64,000 bases of DNA from Xenophilus sp. AP218F (GCA_002213445.1 NJIE01000003.1:310001-374000), one strand, 5' to 3'; positions 1 through 8,880 are shown, counted from the first letter of the stretch. Notes: generated by a model not told the origin, from the sequence alone. Numbers and translations: made by a program.

Positions 1-1
1 C

Positions 2-1717
2 GGCGGCGGCTGGCTGGAAGTCAGCGGCCAGCTGGAGCTGGACGACGGCCGGGTGCTGGCGCTGCGCCACCTGCTGGACGCCTTGCGACAACAGCCGGGG
101 CCTTATCTCAAACTCTCCGAAACCGACTGGCTGGCCCTGTCCGACGCCTTGTCCGGCCAGTTGCGGCAACTGGCGCGACTGGCCGACCACGCCCAGGGCG
201 ACGCCCTCCGCCTCAGCCCGCTGGCCGCGCCCAGGCTGGCCGAGCTGGGCGCGCAGGCCGGCAGCTTCGAACGCGACGACGGCTTCGTTCGCCAGCTGGC
301 GCGGCTGGAGCAGGCGCAAGCCTTCACCCCGCAACCGCCGCCGACGCTGCGCGCCGCGCTGCGGCCGTATCAGCTGCAAGGCTTCCAGTGGATGGCGCGG
401 ATGGCCGAATGGGGCACGGGCGCCTGTCTGGCCGACGATATGGGCCTGGGCAAGACGGTGCAGACGCTGGCGCTGCTGCTCGCCCGCGCCTCGCTCGGCC
501 CGCAGCTGGCGGTGGCGCCCACCTCGGTGGCGCTCAACTGGCTGGCCGAGGCCGCCCGCTTCGCCCCCAGCCTGCGCCTGCGCGCCTACCAGCAGCAGCG
601 CCGGCTGGACGACGTCGGTCCCGGCGACCTGGTGGTGGTCAGCTATGGCCTGCTGCAGCGCGAGGCCGACGCATTTTGCGAGGTGCATTGGGCCACGGCG
701 GTGCTGGACGAGGCGCAGGCGATCAAGAACCCGCAAAGCCAGCGCGCCCAGGTGGCCCAAAGCCTGCGCGCCGATTTCCGGCTGGCCGCCAGCGGCACCC
801 CGGTGGAAAACCATCTGCTGGAGCTGTGGAGCCTGTTCCGCTTCGCCGCTCCCGGCCTGCTGGGCAACCAGGCCCAGTTCGAAACCCGCTTCGCCCAGCC
901 GATCGCCGACGGCGACGAGACCGCCCGCGCCGAACTCAAGGCGCTGATCCAACCCTACCTGCTGCGCCGCACCAAGCGCGAGGTGCTGACCGAGCTGCCG
1001 CCGCGCAGCGACATCAACCGGCTGGTGGAGCTGTCGGATCAGGAACGCCACGTCTACGAGGCGATGCGGCAGCAGGCATTGGACAAGCTGGCCGAAGCCG
1101 ACCCGGCCGCCGGCGGCCGCAATATGCAGGTGCTGGCCGAGCTGACCCGGCTGCGCCGCTTCTGCTGCCACCCGCGGCTGGCGCAGCCGGACAGCGCGCT
1201 GCCGGCCAGCAAGCTGGCGGCCTTCGCCGAGATTTGCGAAGAGCTGTTGGCCAACGGCCACAAGGCGCTGGTTTTCAGCCAGTTCGTCGATCATCTGGCC
1301 ATCGTCGCCAGCCATCTGGACGCGCTGGGCGCGCGCTACCACTACCTGGACGGCGGCACCCCCACCCGCCAGCGCAAGGCCAGCATGGACGCGTTCCAGG
1401 CCGGCGACGGCGACCTGTTCCTGATCAGCCTGAAAGCCGGCGGCACCGGCCTCAACCTCACCGCCGCGGACTACGTCATCCACCTGGACCCGTGGTGGAA
1501 CCCGGCGGTGGAGGACCAGGCCAGCGACCGCGCCCACCGCATGGGCCAGCGGCGGCCGGTCACCGTCTATCGGCTGATCGCCGCCGGCACCATAGAAGAA
1601 AAGATCGTTGCCCTGCACGCCGAAAAGCGGGCGCTGGCCGACAGCCTGCTCGAGGGCGGCGACGCCAGCGCCCGGCTGGACGCAGAAGCGCTATTGGCCC
1701 TGCTGCGGCAAAACTGA
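2..1717 (+). CDS. SNF2-family DNA-dependent ATPase/helicase, C-terminal part
   Basis: The reading frame is open to the left edge, so the N-terminus is missing. What remains is a superfamily II ATPase of the SNF2/RapA type, which would remodel nucleic acid-protein complexes using ATP. Motifs appear in the expected order: Walker A DDMGLGKT (nt 431-455), DEAQ (nt 707-718), SGTPVEN (motif III), then in the C-terminal lobe KAGGTGLNL (motif V) and DRAHRMGQ (motif VI). All catalytic motifs look intact. The protein ends soon after motif VI, as in many bacterial SNF2 proteins that carry an N-terminal SWIM zinc finger; whether this one has such a finger cannot be seen. The cellular role of this subfamily is poorly known. 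Confidence 0.93.
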   Translation, partial: GGGWLEVSGQLELDDGRVLALRHLLDALRQQPGPYLKLSETDWLALSDALSGQLRQLARLADHAQGDALRLSPLAAPRLAELGAQAGSFERDDGFVRQLARLEQAQAFTPQPPPTLRAALRPYQLQGFQWMARMAEWGTGACLADDMGLGKTVQTLALLLARASLGPQLAVAPTSVALNWLAEAARFAPSLRLRAYQQQRRLDDVGPGDLVVVSYGLLQREADAFCEVHWATAVLDEAQAIKNPQSQRAQVAQSLRADFRLAASGTPVENHLLELWSLFRFAAPGLLGNQAQFETRFAQPIADGDETARAELKALIQPYLLRRTKREVLTELPPRSDINRLVELSDQERHVYEAMRQQALDKLAEADPAAGGRNMQVLAELTRLRRFCCHPRLAQPDSALPASKLAAFAEICEELLANGHKALVFSQFVDHLAIVASHLDALGARYHYLDGGTPTRQRKASMDAFQAGDGDLFLISLKAGGTGLNLTAADYVIHLDPWWNPAVEDQASDRAHRMGQRRPVTVYRLIAAGTIEEKIVALHAEKRALADSLLEGGDASARLDAEALLALLRQN

Positions 1718-1727
1718 GGCTTGGCGA

Positions 1728-1743
1728 CTGTCCGGATGGGCAG
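1728..1743. promoter_or_regulatory. CviR-type quorum-sensing box, perfect consensus
   Basis: CTGTCCGGATGGGCAG matches all ten fixed bases of the CviR consensus CTGNCCNNNNGGNCAG. A TATAAA -10-like hexamer follows at 1765-1770. This puts the box centre about 42-44 bp upstream of a likely transcription start near 1778, the class II geometry of LuxR-type activators. The next gene is the secreted nuclease starting at 1900. Binding is inferred from sequence only. Confidence 0.7.
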
Positions 1744-1899
1744 GCCATGGCAACCCAAAATTCATATAAACCGCGAGCAGCCTGTTTACGATGTCTCCTC
1801 GCCGAAACGGCCGCCCGGCCCCACGCGGGGACCGACAACGACAAACCGGCGCGCCGGCCGGCCCGGCGTCACCCACATCACGTTTGCCACGGAGACATC

Positions 1900-2727
1900 A
1901 TGAAACAGAAATCGCTCGCCCTGCTGCTGACCGCGGCGCTGGCGCTGGCCAGCGGCCAGGCCCTGGCCTGGGGCCAGGAAGGCCACCGCATCACTGGCTA
2001 CATCGCCCAGCAACTGCTGACGCCGCAGGCCAGGGCCCAGGTGGCCGCGCTGCTGCCCAACGCCGACTTCGCCCAGCTGGCGCTGTACATGGACCAGCAC
2101 AAGGCGGAGCTGAAAGAGAGCCTCCCCGGCTCCGACCAGTGGCACTACAACGACGAGCCGGTATGCGACGGCGTGGTCGAGGACGATTGCCCCAACGGCA
2201 ACTGCGCCTCCAACCAGATCGAGCGTTACCGCGCGGTGCTGGCCGACAAGCAGGCGAGCCAGGCGGCGCGCGCGCAGGCGCTGACCTTCCTCATCCACAT
2301 GGTGGGCGACATCCACCAGCCGCTGCACGCCGCCGACAATCACGACCGCGGCGGCAACGACTTCAAGGTCACCCTGCCGGGCAGCAAGAAAACCAGCAAT
2401 CTGCATTCGGTATGGGACACCGCGCTGGTGCAGCGCGCGCTGGGGGGCCAGGACGAGAGCGGCTGGGCGGCGCAGGATCTGGCCCGCTACCAGCGCGACA
2501 TCGCCGGCTGGCAACGCGGCGGCGTCAAGGACTGGATCGCCGAATCCAATCAGTACGCGCGCCGCGACGTGTACGGTCCCCTGTCCGGCTTCAGCTGCGG
2601 CACCAGCCCGAGCGCGCCGGTATACCTGGACAACACCTATCTGCGCGCCGGCAGCGCGCTGGTGGAGCAGCAGCTGGCCAAGGCCGGCGCGCGCATCGCG
2701 ATGGTGATCAACCAGGCGCTGCGATAA
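1900..2727 (+). CDS. secreted S1/P1-type nuclease
   Basis: A 275-residue zinc-dependent phosphodiesterase/nuclease of the S1/P1 family, which degrades single-stranded nucleic acids outside the cytoplasm. The signal peptide runs to about residue 23; cleavage after ALA would expose Trp24 as the mature N-terminus. In P1 nuclease the N-terminal Trp and a nearby His (here WGQEGH, His29) are zinc ligands. Other family motifs are present: QWHYND, HMVGDIHQPLH, HDRGGN and NLHSVWD. The ATG at 1900 follows a GGAGA Shine-Dalgarno. The long upstream region carries a perfect CviR-type box, so expression is probably cell-density dependent. The role is likely phosphate or nucleotide scavenging, or breakdown of extracellular DNA. 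Confidence 0.92.
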   Translation: MKQKSLALLLTAALALASGQALAWGQEGHRITGYIAQQLLTPQARAQVAALLPNADFAQLALYMDQHKAELKESLPGSDQWHYNDEPVCDGVVEDDCPNGNCASNQIERYRAVLADKQASQAARAQALTFLIHMVGDIHQPLHAADNHDRGGNDFKVTLPGSKKTSNLHSVWDTALVQRALGGQDESGWAAQDLARYQRDIAGWQRGGVKDWIAESNQYARRDVYGPLSGFSCGTSPSAPVYLDNTYLRAGSALVEQQLAKAGARIAMVINQALR

Positions 2728-2747
2728 GCGCCGGTTCCGGCGGGCGC

Positions 2748-2774
2748 AAAAAAGCCCTGGCCATCGGCCAGGGC
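2748..2774 (-). terminator. Rho-independent terminator of the zwf-pgi operon
   Basis: Perfect 9-bp stem GCCCTGGCC/GGCCAGGGC with a 3-nt loop. Read on the minus strand it is followed by a run of six T, just past the pgi stop codon. There is no T run on the plus strand, so it does not serve the nuclease gene. Confidence 0.85.
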
Positions 2775-2796
2775 TGTGACGAACGCCTGGGCGCGA

Positions 2797-4458
2797 TCAG
2801 CAGCTGCACACGCCGTTGGCATTGACCTGACGGTAGAGCTGGATCAGGCGGCTGGTGGAGCAGTCGTGCTCTGCGTGCTTGAGCTTGCCGGTCAGCTCGG
2901 CGTGGATGGTCTTGGCCAGCTGCTTGCCCAGCTCCACGCCCCACTGGTCGAAGCTGTTGATGTGCCAGATCACGCCCTGCACGAAGATCTTGTGCTCGTA
3001 GGCGGCGATCAGCGAACCCAGATTGCGCGGGTTGAGGCGGCTCATCAGCAGGGTGTTGGTCGGGCGGTTGCCGTCGAACACCTTGTGCGGCACCAGATCG
3101 TCCAGCGCCTTGCCCTTGACGCCTTGCGCTTCCAGCTCGGCGCGCGCCTCCTCGGCGGTCTTGCCGCGCATGAAGGCTTCGGCCTGGGCGAACACGTTGG
3201 CCAGCAGGATTTCGTGGTGGCCGGGCAGGCTGGAGCAGTTCTGCAGCGAGGCGATCAGGTCGATCGGCGAAATGTGGGTGCCCTGGTGCAGGAGCTGGAA
3301 GAAGGCGTGCTGGCCGTTGATGCCGGTTTCGCCCCAGATGATGGGCGCGGTTTCAAAATTGACCGGCTGCCCGCTGAGCATGGTCTTCTTGCCGTTGGAC
3401 TCCATGTCCAGCTGCTGGATGAAGGCCGGCAGGCGATGCAGGTACTGGTCGTACGGGGCGATCACGTGGCTGCCGCCGCCGAAGAAGTTGATGTACCAGA
3501 CGCCTATCATCGCCAGCAGCACCGGCATGTTCTGCTCGAACGGCGCGTTCTTGAAGTGCTGGTCCATGATGTGGGCGCCGTTCAAAAGCTCGGTGAAGTT
3601 CTCCTCGCCCAGATACAGCATGATGGGCAGGCCGATGGCCGACCACAGGCTGTAACGGCCGCCCACCCAGTCCCAGAACTCGAACATGTTGGACGGGTCG
3701 ATGCCGAACTCGGCCACCGCCTTCTGGTTGGTGGACACGGCCACGAAGTGCTTGGCGACGGCCTTCTCGTCGCGCGAGCGCTGCAGGAACCACTCGCGCG
3801 CGGTCAGCGCGTTGGTCAGCGTTTCCTGGGTGGTGAAGGTCTTGGACTCCACCACGAACAGCGTGGTTTCGGAGTGGACCTTCTTCAGCGTTTCCTTCAG
3901 TTGCGCGCCGTCCACGTTGGAGACGAAGTGCATGTTCAGCCGCGGGTGGCCGAAGGGCTTGAGCGCGCTACAGACCATCAGCGGGCCGAGGTCGGAGCCG
4001 CCGATGCCGATGTTGACGATGTCGGTGATCGGCTGGTTGGTGTAGCCCAGCCACTCGCCGGAGCGCACGGCGTGGGCGAACTTGCCCATCCGCTCCAGCA
4101 CCGAGTTGACCTTGGGCATCACGTCTTCGCCGTCCACCACGATGGGCGAGTTGGTGCGGTTGCGCAGCGCCACGTGCAGCACCGAGCGATCCTCGGTGCT
4201 GTTGATCTTGTCGCCCTTGAACATGGCCTTGATCTTGGCCGGCAGGCCGGCTTCGCGCGCCAGCTCCATCAAGCCGATCAAGGTGGCGTCGGTGATGCGG
4301 TTCTTGGAGTAATCGAGGAACAGCCCGCCCACTTCCAGCGAGTAGCGCTCGGCCCGTTCCGGGTCGGCGGCGAACAAGTCCCGCATGTGCAGGTGCTTGG
4401 CCTCGGCAAAATGGTCCCACAGCGATTGCCAGGCTGGCAGTTCGGTCAATTCACTCAT
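2797..4458 (-). CDS. pgi: glucose-6-phosphate isomerase
   Basis: A 553-residue cytoplasmic enzyme interconverting glucose 6-phosphate and fructose 6-phosphate. Length is normal for the family. Both PGI signatures are present: [14 protein letters not shown] in the middle and [12 protein letters not shown] near the C-terminus. It is the last gene of the minus-strand zwf-pgl-glk-hexR-pgi operon, 11 nt after hexR, and is followed by a strong terminator. In a cell using the Entner-Doudoroff route, Pgi would recycle fructose 6-phosphate back to glucose 6-phosphate. The C-terminus ends in an unremarkable short Cys-containing tail. Confidence 0.97.
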   Translation of the reverse strand: MSELTELPAWQSLWDHFAEAKHLHMRDLFAADPERAERYSLEVGGLFLDYSKNRITDATLIGLMELAREAGLPAKIKAMFKGDKINSTEDRSVLHVALRNRTNSPIVVDGEDVMPKVNSVLERMGKFAHAVRSGEWLGYTNQPITDIVNIGIGGSDLGPLMVCSALKPFGHPRLNMHFVSNVDGAQLKETLKKVHSETTLFVVESKTFTTQETLTNALTAREWFLQRSRDEKAVAKHFVAVSTNQKAVAEFGIDPSNMFEFWDWVGGRYSLWSAIGLPIMLYLGEENFTELLNGAHIMDQHFKNAPFEQNMPVLLAMIGVWYINFFGGGSHVIAPYDQYLHRLPAFIQQLDMESNGKKTMLSGQPVNFETAPIIWGETGINGQHAFFQLLHQGTHISPIDLIASLQNCSSLPGHHEILLANVFAQAEAFMRGKTAEEARAELEAQGVKGKALDDLVPHKVFDGNRPTNTLLMSRLNPRNLGSLIAAYEHKIFVQGVIWHINSFDQWGVELGKQLAKTIHAELTGKLKHAEHDCSTSRLIQLYRQVNANGVCSC

Positions 4459-4469
4459 GATTGTTCATC

Positions 4470-5315
4470 CTATTCCGGTTTTGTATCCAGCCTGCGGTTC
4501 CTCAGGCTGTGTTTGGTTTTTTCCAGTTGGCGGATCAGGCCCGGCCCGCGACGCAGCGCCACGCTCACGGCCAGGATGTCGATCTGCACCAGGTGCACGA
4601 TGCGCGAAATCATCGGGCTGTAGGTTTCGTTGTCTTCCAGCGTGTCGGCGATCAGCGACACGGTGGCGCGGCGCGCCAGCGGCGAGCCGCTAGTGGTGAG
4701 CGCGATCACCTTGGCGCCGGCGGACAGCGCCACGTCCACCGCTTCCAACAGCTCCATGGTTCGGCCGGAGCTGGAGATGGCCACCAGCACGTCGTCCGGC
4801 CCCAGCACCGACGCCGCCATCATCTGGATGTGGGTGTCGGAGTAGGCCACGGTGGGGATGCCGAAGCGGAAGAATTTGTGCTGGGCGTCCGAGGCGATGA
4901 TGCCGGAGTTGCCCAGGCCGTAGAATTCGATGCGGTTGGCGTCGGTCAGCAGCCGCACCGCCGCCTCGATGGCTTGCGGGTTGACGTCGTTGCGGCACTT
5001 GAGCAGCGCCGAAACGGTATTGTCGAACACCTTGGCGACGATTTCCGAGGTGGGGTCTTCCGGGCGCACGCTGGAATGGACGTAAGGCACGCCGGTCACC
5101 AGGCTGCCGGCCAGCTTCAGCTTGAAGTCGGGCAGGCCGGAGCAGCCCACGGTCCGGCAAAAGCGGATGACGGTGGGCTGGCTGACGCCGGCGCTTCTGG
5201 CGATGTCGGCCACGGCGGCCTGGATCACGGTATAAGGTTGTTCCAGCACCAGCTCGGCCACCTTGCGTTCGGCCGAGGAGAGGTGTTCCAGTTGGCCACG
5301 GATGCGATCAAGCAT
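4470..5315 (-). CDS. hexR: HexR, RpiR-family repressor of glucose catabolism
   Basis: A 281-residue RpiR-type regulator: N-terminal helix-turn-helix (about residues 1-77; SAGVSQPTVIRFCR is the recognition region) and a C-terminal SIS sugar-phosphate-binding domain (about 120-260). In proteobacteria HexR represses zwf and edd-eda, and its ligand is KDPG. The ATG at 5315 was chosen because AGGAG lies 6-7 nt upstream and homologous sequence begins there; a longer frame upstream looks non-coding. It overlaps the end of glk by 8 nt. Two HexR-like palindromes lie between zwf and edd in this window, which supports the assignment. Confidence 0.93.
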   Translation of the reverse strand: MLDRIRGQLEHLSSAERKVAELVLEQPYTVIQAAVADIARSAGVSQPTVIRFCRTVGCSGLPDFKLKLAGSLVTGVPYVHSSVRPEDPTSEIVAKVFDNTVSALLKCRNDVNPQAIEAAVRLLTDANRIEFYGLGNSGIIASDAQHKFFRFGIPTVAYSDTHIQMMAASVLGPDDVLVAISSSGRTMELLEAVDVALSAGAKVIALTTSGSPLARRATVSLIADTLEDNETYSPMISRIVHLVQIDILAVSVALRRGPGLIRQLEKTKHSLRNRRLDTKPE

Positions 5316-6354
5316 GCTTGTCTCCTGCTGTGCCGCCGACAGGACTGGTGGAGGATTCCACCTGGGCATGATCGCTGCCTGACGCCAGGTGCGCCGCCAG
5401 ATGGGCGGCGAGCCCCGGCAAGGCCGGGTAGGCGCTGGCAATCAGATAAACCGGAATGGCGGCAAGGTATGCCGACATCCGTCCCTTGTCCTCGAAGCGG
5501 CGGCGGAATGGGGATTGTTCAAAAAAACCGCTCAGACGCGGCACAATACCACCTCCGACGTATACCCCGCCACGTGCGCCAAGGGTCAAGGCCAGATTCG
5601 CGGCGGCGCCGCCCAGCGCGCCGCAGAAGATTTCCAGCGCCTCGCGGCAGCGCGGACATTGCCCGGAGACGCCGCGACGGCTGATTTCCGCCGCGTCCAG
5701 CGTCTCTTCGCCGGCGCCGTCCAGCGCGCGCAGCGCCTGGTACAACAGCGGCAGTCCGCTGCCGGAGATCAGCCGCTCGTTCGAGACGTGGCCATAACGC
5801 TCGCCGACCCAGGCCAGCACGTCGGCTTCGCGCGGGCCGGCCGGGGCGAACGATACGTGGCCGCCCTCGCCGGACAAGGCGGTCCAGCCGCCGGCGCGCG
5901 GGATCAGCCCGGAGACGCCCAGACCGGTGCCGGGGCCGATCAGCGCCAGCGGCGCGTCCGGGGCCGGCTCGCCGCCGCCGATACGAATCAGCTCGTCTGC
6001 AGGCAGGTGCGGCAAGGCCAGCGCCAGGGCGGTGAAATCGTTGATTACCAGCAAGGTGGACAGGCCCAGCGCCTGGCGGGTGGCCTCGATCGAGAACGCC
6101 CAGTGGCTGTTGGTCATGCGCACCGCATCGCCGGTGATCGGATTGGCGATGCCGACCGCGGCATGCGCCACGCCGGCGGCCCCAACCTGCGCCAGATAGT
6201 CGCGGGCGGCGTCGGCCAGCGCCGGGTAGGCGTGGACCGGCAGGGTCGCCGCGTCCTCGATCACCCCCGGCGCGGTTTCCAGCGCGAAACGGGCGCTGGT
6301 GCCGCCGATGTCGGCCAGCAGCCGCGGCCAGCGTTTAGGCAGACCAGTAGACAT
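5308..6354 (-). CDS. glk: glucokinase
   Basis: A 348-residue ROK-unrelated bacterial glucokinase that phosphorylates glucose with ATP. The N-terminal phosphate-binding motif LLADIGGTSARFAL, the NDFTALALALP region, GPGTGLGVSG and the SGEGGH motif are all present. The C-terminus carries about 25 residues beyond the usual family end, low in complexity and overlapping hexR. The start overlaps the end of pgl by 20 nt, so translation is probably coupled. Its position between pgl and hexR places it in the glucose to glucose 6-phosphate to Entner-Doudoroff flow. Confidence 0.95.
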   Translation of the reverse strand: MSTGLPKRWPRLLADIGGTSARFALETAPGVIEDAATLPVHAYPALADAARDYLAQVGAAGVAHAAVGIANPITGDAVRMTNSHWAFSIEATRQALGLSTLLVINDFTALALALPHLPADELIRIGGGEPAPDAPLALIGPGTGLGVSGLIPRAGGWTALSGEGGHVSFAPAGPREADVLAWVGERYGHVSNERLISGSGLPLLYQALRALDGAGEETLDAAEISRRGVSGQCPRCREALEIFCGALGGAAANLALTLGARGGVYVGGGIVPRLSGFFEQSPFRRRFEDKGRMSAYLAAIPVYLIASAYPALPGLAAHLAAHLASGSDHAQVESSTSPVGGTAGDKHA

Positions 6355-7012
6355 CGAGGCTGACCCGGTCTTGCGCCAGGAAATGGCTGATGGGCAAGGC
6401 GTCGTCGATGCGCGCGGCGGCCCGCTCCAGCACCTTGCGCTTGCTCTCCCCCTGGATGGACAGGATCAGCAGCCCGGATTGCAGCAAGGCGGCGTAGCTC
6501 AGCGAGATGCGCTGGTGCGGGGCGGTCAGCGGCGTCACCGCCAGGTAAGGTTGCGGGTTGGCCGGATCGAGGCCGGCCGCCAGCTCGGCGGTTCCGGGGA
6601 ACAGCGAGGCGGTGTGGCCGTCTTCGCCCATGCCCAGGATGGCGACGTCGGCCGGCTGGTACTGGGCGCAGTCGGCGGCCACTTCGGCGGCGATGTCGTC
6701 CACGGCGCGCGCCAGCCGCAGGAAACGCGCGGCGGCGGCGCGGCCGGTCAGCAGGTGCGCGCGCACCAGCGCGGCGTTGCTGTCGGCGTGGTCGGCGGGC
6801 ACGAAGCGCTCGTCGACCAGGGTGACGGCGACGCGCGACCAGTCCAGGTCGGCTCCGGCCAGTTGATGGAAGAAGGGAATCGGCGACTTGCCGCCCGACA
6901 CCGCCAGCACGGCGGCGCCGCGGCTGGCGATGGCGGCGGAGAGACGGTCGGCCACGGCGCGGGCCAGGGCGGCGACTTGCTGTTCGCTATCGGAAAATTC
7001 CAGGAAATTCAT
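6335..7012 (-). CDS. pgl: 6-phosphogluconolactonase (DevB type)
   Basis: A 225-residue enzyme hydrolysing 6-phosphogluconolactone, the step between Zwf and Edd. Family features include LAVSGGKSP near the N-terminus, TLVDERFVP, and the GMGEDGHTASLFPG motif. The ATG at 7012 was chosen because the protein then begins as homologues do; a GGAA lies about 8 nt upstream, but an upstream ATG at 7072 cannot be excluded. The 133-nt gap to zwf contains a REP-like hairpin cluster, which could tune expression of pgl relative to zwf. Confidence 0.94.
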   Translation of the reverse strand: MNFLEFSDSEQQVAALARAVADRLSAAIASRGAAVLAVSGGKSPIPFFHQLAGADLDWSRVAVTLVDERFVPADHADSNAALVRAHLLTGRAAAARFLRLARAVDDIAAEVAADCAQYQPADVAILGMGEDGHTASLFPGTAELAAGLDPANPQPYLAVTPLTAPHQRISLSYAALLQSGLLILSIQGESKRKVLERAAARIDDALPISHFLAQDRVSLDVYWSA

Positions 7013-7029
7013 GATCTTGATTCCAGTAG

Positions 7030-7140
7030 GGCGGAAGCCCCGCAGGGGCGTTCCGCCGTCTTGTCCTGACATGCCGGATGCGGTTCGCGCCATGGGGGAT
7101 TGCCCCCGCGGGTTCGCTGGCCGCGCGTGGCGGAACGCCC
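7030..7140. repeat. REP-like hairpin cluster between zwf and pgl
   Basis: At 7030-7057, GGCGGAA-GCCCC and GGGGC-(g)-TTCCGCC form a long GC-rich hairpin with a 3-nt loop. The 12-mer GGCGGAACGCCC at 7129-7140 repeats its right arm in the opposite orientation. GGGGGATTGCCCCC at about 7094-7106 makes a further small hairpin between them. There is no T run, so this is not a classical terminator. It resembles a REP/BIME element, or an mRNA-stabilising structure inside the zwf-pgl transcript. Confidence 0.6.
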
Positions 7141-7145
7141 TGCTG

Positions 7146-8624
7146 TCAGCTCTCTTCGTGCCAGCTGATGCCGTCGCGGGACAGCAGCGCGCTGGACGCG
7201 GCCGGGCCCCAGGTGCCGGCGGTGTACTGCTTGGGCGGGGTATTGGTGTTGTGCGCCCAGCACTCCATGATCGGCTCCACCCAGCGCCAGGCTTCGATCA
7301 GCTCGTCGCGGCGCATGAACAGCGCCAGCTTGCCGCGGATCACGTCCAGGAGCAGGCGCTCGTAAGCGTCGGCGCGGCGCACGGTGAAGGCCTTGTAGAA
7401 GTCCAGGTCGAGGTAGGCCGGTTGCAGGCGCATGGTGTCGCCCGGCTCCTTGGCCAGGAAGTAGAGGCGGATGCTCTCGTCCGGCTGCAGGCGGATCACC
7501 AGGCGGTTGGCGGTGTGGTTGCCCGCCATCGGGCCGGAGAACAACTGGTGCGGCACGTCGCGGAAGTTGATGACGATCTCGGCCAGGCGCTCCTGCATCC
7601 GTTTGCCGGTGCGCAGGAAGAAAGGCACGCCTGCCCAGCGCCAGTTGTCGATCTCGGCCTTGATGGCGACGAAGGTTTCGGTCTGGCTGCCCTTGGGGAT
7701 GCCCTGCTCTTCCAGATAGCCGACCACCGGCTGGCCGCCCACCGCGCCGGCCTTGTACTGGCCGCGCACGGTCTTGGTGGCCACGTCCTGCTCGGTGAAC
7801 GGACGCAAGGCCTTGAGCACCTTCAGCTTCTCGTCGCGGATGGCGTCGGATTCCATGCTGGCCGGCGGCTCCATCGCCACGATGCACAACAGCTGCAGCA
7901 GGTGGTTCTGCACCATGTCGCGCAGCGCGCCGGTGCCGTCGTAGAAGTCGCCGCGGGTGCCGACGCCCAGGTCTTCGGAGATGGTGATCTGCACGTCGTG
8001 GATCCACTCGCGACGCCACAGCGGCTCGAACAGCGCGTTGGCGAAGCGGATGGCCATCAGGTTCTGCACCGACTCCTTGCCCAGGTAGTGGTCGATGCGG
8101 TACAGCTGGTCTTCCTGGAAGAAGCGGGCCACGTCGTCGTTGATCTCGTTGGACGAGGCAAGGTCGGTGCCCAGCGGTTTTTCCAGCACCACGCGCACGT
8201 TGTCGCGATTGAGGCCCACGGCGGCGAGGTTCTCGCAGATGCCGGCGAACAGATTGGGCGCGGTGGCCAGGTAACATACCACCACGCGGCCCTCGTCCCG
8301 GCCCACCTTCTCGGCCAGCGCCGGGTAGTCGGCCGGCAGCGAGGCGTCCACCTTCAGGTAGTCGATGCGGGCGCAGAAGCTTTCCCAGGCCGCGGCGTCG
8401 AAATGCGTTTTGACGTGCTGGCGCGAGTTCTTCTCGACAAAGGCCAGATATTCCTCGCGGCTCATTTCCTTGCGGCCCAGAGCCAGCAGGCGGCCTTGCT
8501 GGTTGAGCAGGCCGGCGGCGTGCGCCTGGTACAGCGAGGGCAGCAGCTTGCGCATCACCAGATCGCCGGCGCCGCCGAACAGCACCATGTCGAAGGCCGG
8601 GGTAGGCGTAGAACGAGTCTCCAT
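7146..8624 (-). CDS. zwf: glucose-6-phosphate 1-dehydrogenase
   Basis: A 492-residue enzyme oxidising glucose 6-phosphate with NAD(P)+, the entry to the Entner-Doudoroff and oxidative pentose phosphate routes. The active-site signature RIDHYLGKE is intact, and EKPLGTD is present. The N-terminal nucleotide-binding motif reads FGGAGDL rather than the common FGASGDL, a small variation. It is the first gene of the minus-strand operon and is preceded at 8654-8668 by a HexR-like palindrome only about 30 bp from the start codon, fitting repression of this promoter. Confidence 0.97.
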   Translation of the reverse strand: METRSTPTPAFDMVLFGGAGDLVMRKLLPSLYQAHAAGLLNQQGRLLALGRKEMSREEYLAFVEKNSRQHVKTHFDAAAWESFCARIDYLKVDASLPADYPALAEKVGRDEGRVVVCYLATAPNLFAGICENLAAVGLNRDNVRVVLEKPLGTDLASSNEINDDVARFFQEDQLYRIDHYLGKESVQNLMAIRFANALFEPLWRREWIHDVQITISEDLGVGTRGDFYDGTGALRDMVQNHLLQLLCIVAMEPPASMESDAIRDEKLKVLKALRPFTEQDVATKTVRGQYKAGAVGGQPVVGYLEEQGIPKGSQTETFVAIKAEIDNWRWAGVPFFLRTGKRMQERLAEIVINFRDVPHQLFSGPMAGNHTANRLVIRLQPDESIRLYFLAKEPGDTMRLQPAYLDLDFYKAFTVRRADAYERLLLDVIRGKLALFMRRDELIEAWRWVEPIMECWAHNTNTPPKQYTAGTWGPAASSALLSRDGISWHEES

Positions 8625-8653
8625 CCTGATCTTCCATCTCGAAGGTTTGTAGA

Positions 8654-8668
8654 TGTAGTTATATTACC
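8654..8668. promoter_or_regulatory. HexR-like operator at zwf
   Basis: TGTAGTTATATTACC. Compared with the gammaproteobacterial HexR site TGTAATTAAATTACA, the left arm differs at one base and the right arm at two. It sits 30 bp upstream of the zwf start codon and has a partner at 8834-8848 before edd. Confidence 0.65.
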
Positions 8669-8795
8669 ATCGGAATAAACGCTGTCTACGCCATTACGCA
8701 CATGCGGGCCGGATTTGCAACACCTTTTGCCTTTCCTCAAATTTCCGGCGAAATCGTTGGAAATTACTGAAGAGAAAGAGGATAGTCGGTGTCAA

Positions 8796-8830
8796 TTGCA
8801 ATTTTGGCGGCGTAATCCGCCTTGCAATTT
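8796..8830. repeat. direct repeats flanking a hairpin upstream of edd
   Basis: TTGCAATTT occurs at 8796-8804 and again at 8822-8830. Between them lies GGCGG-CGTAAT-CCGCC (8806-8821), a perfect 5-bp stem. The block ends 3 bp before the HexR-like site. It could be part of the edd promoter or a second regulator's site; its function is unknown. Confidence 0.5.
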
Positions 8831-8833
8831 GAG

Positions 8834-8848
8834 TGTAGTAAAACTACT
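8834..8848. promoter_or_regulatory. HexR-like operator at edd
   Basis: TGTAGTAAAACTACT is a near-perfect palindrome (GTAGT-AAAA-CTAC core) with the same 15-bp geometry as known HexR sites. It lies 33 bp upstream of the edd start codon and shares the TGTAGT arm with the zwf-side site. Confidence 0.7.
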
Positions 8849-8880
8849 ATCAATACCAACTCAAACACGGAACGTCATCC

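Noticed and set aside
388-2727. A very long plus-strand frame spanning from the SNF2 gene into the nuclease gene
   Set aside because: Only the part from 1900 has real protein character (signal peptide and nuclease motifs). The earlier part is Arg/Pro/Gly-rich out-of-frame translation of the SNF2 gene.
2776-4623. Long open frame opposite pgi
   Set aside because: It is the complement of a high-GC coding gene; composition is His/Val/Gly-rich with no recognisable domain.
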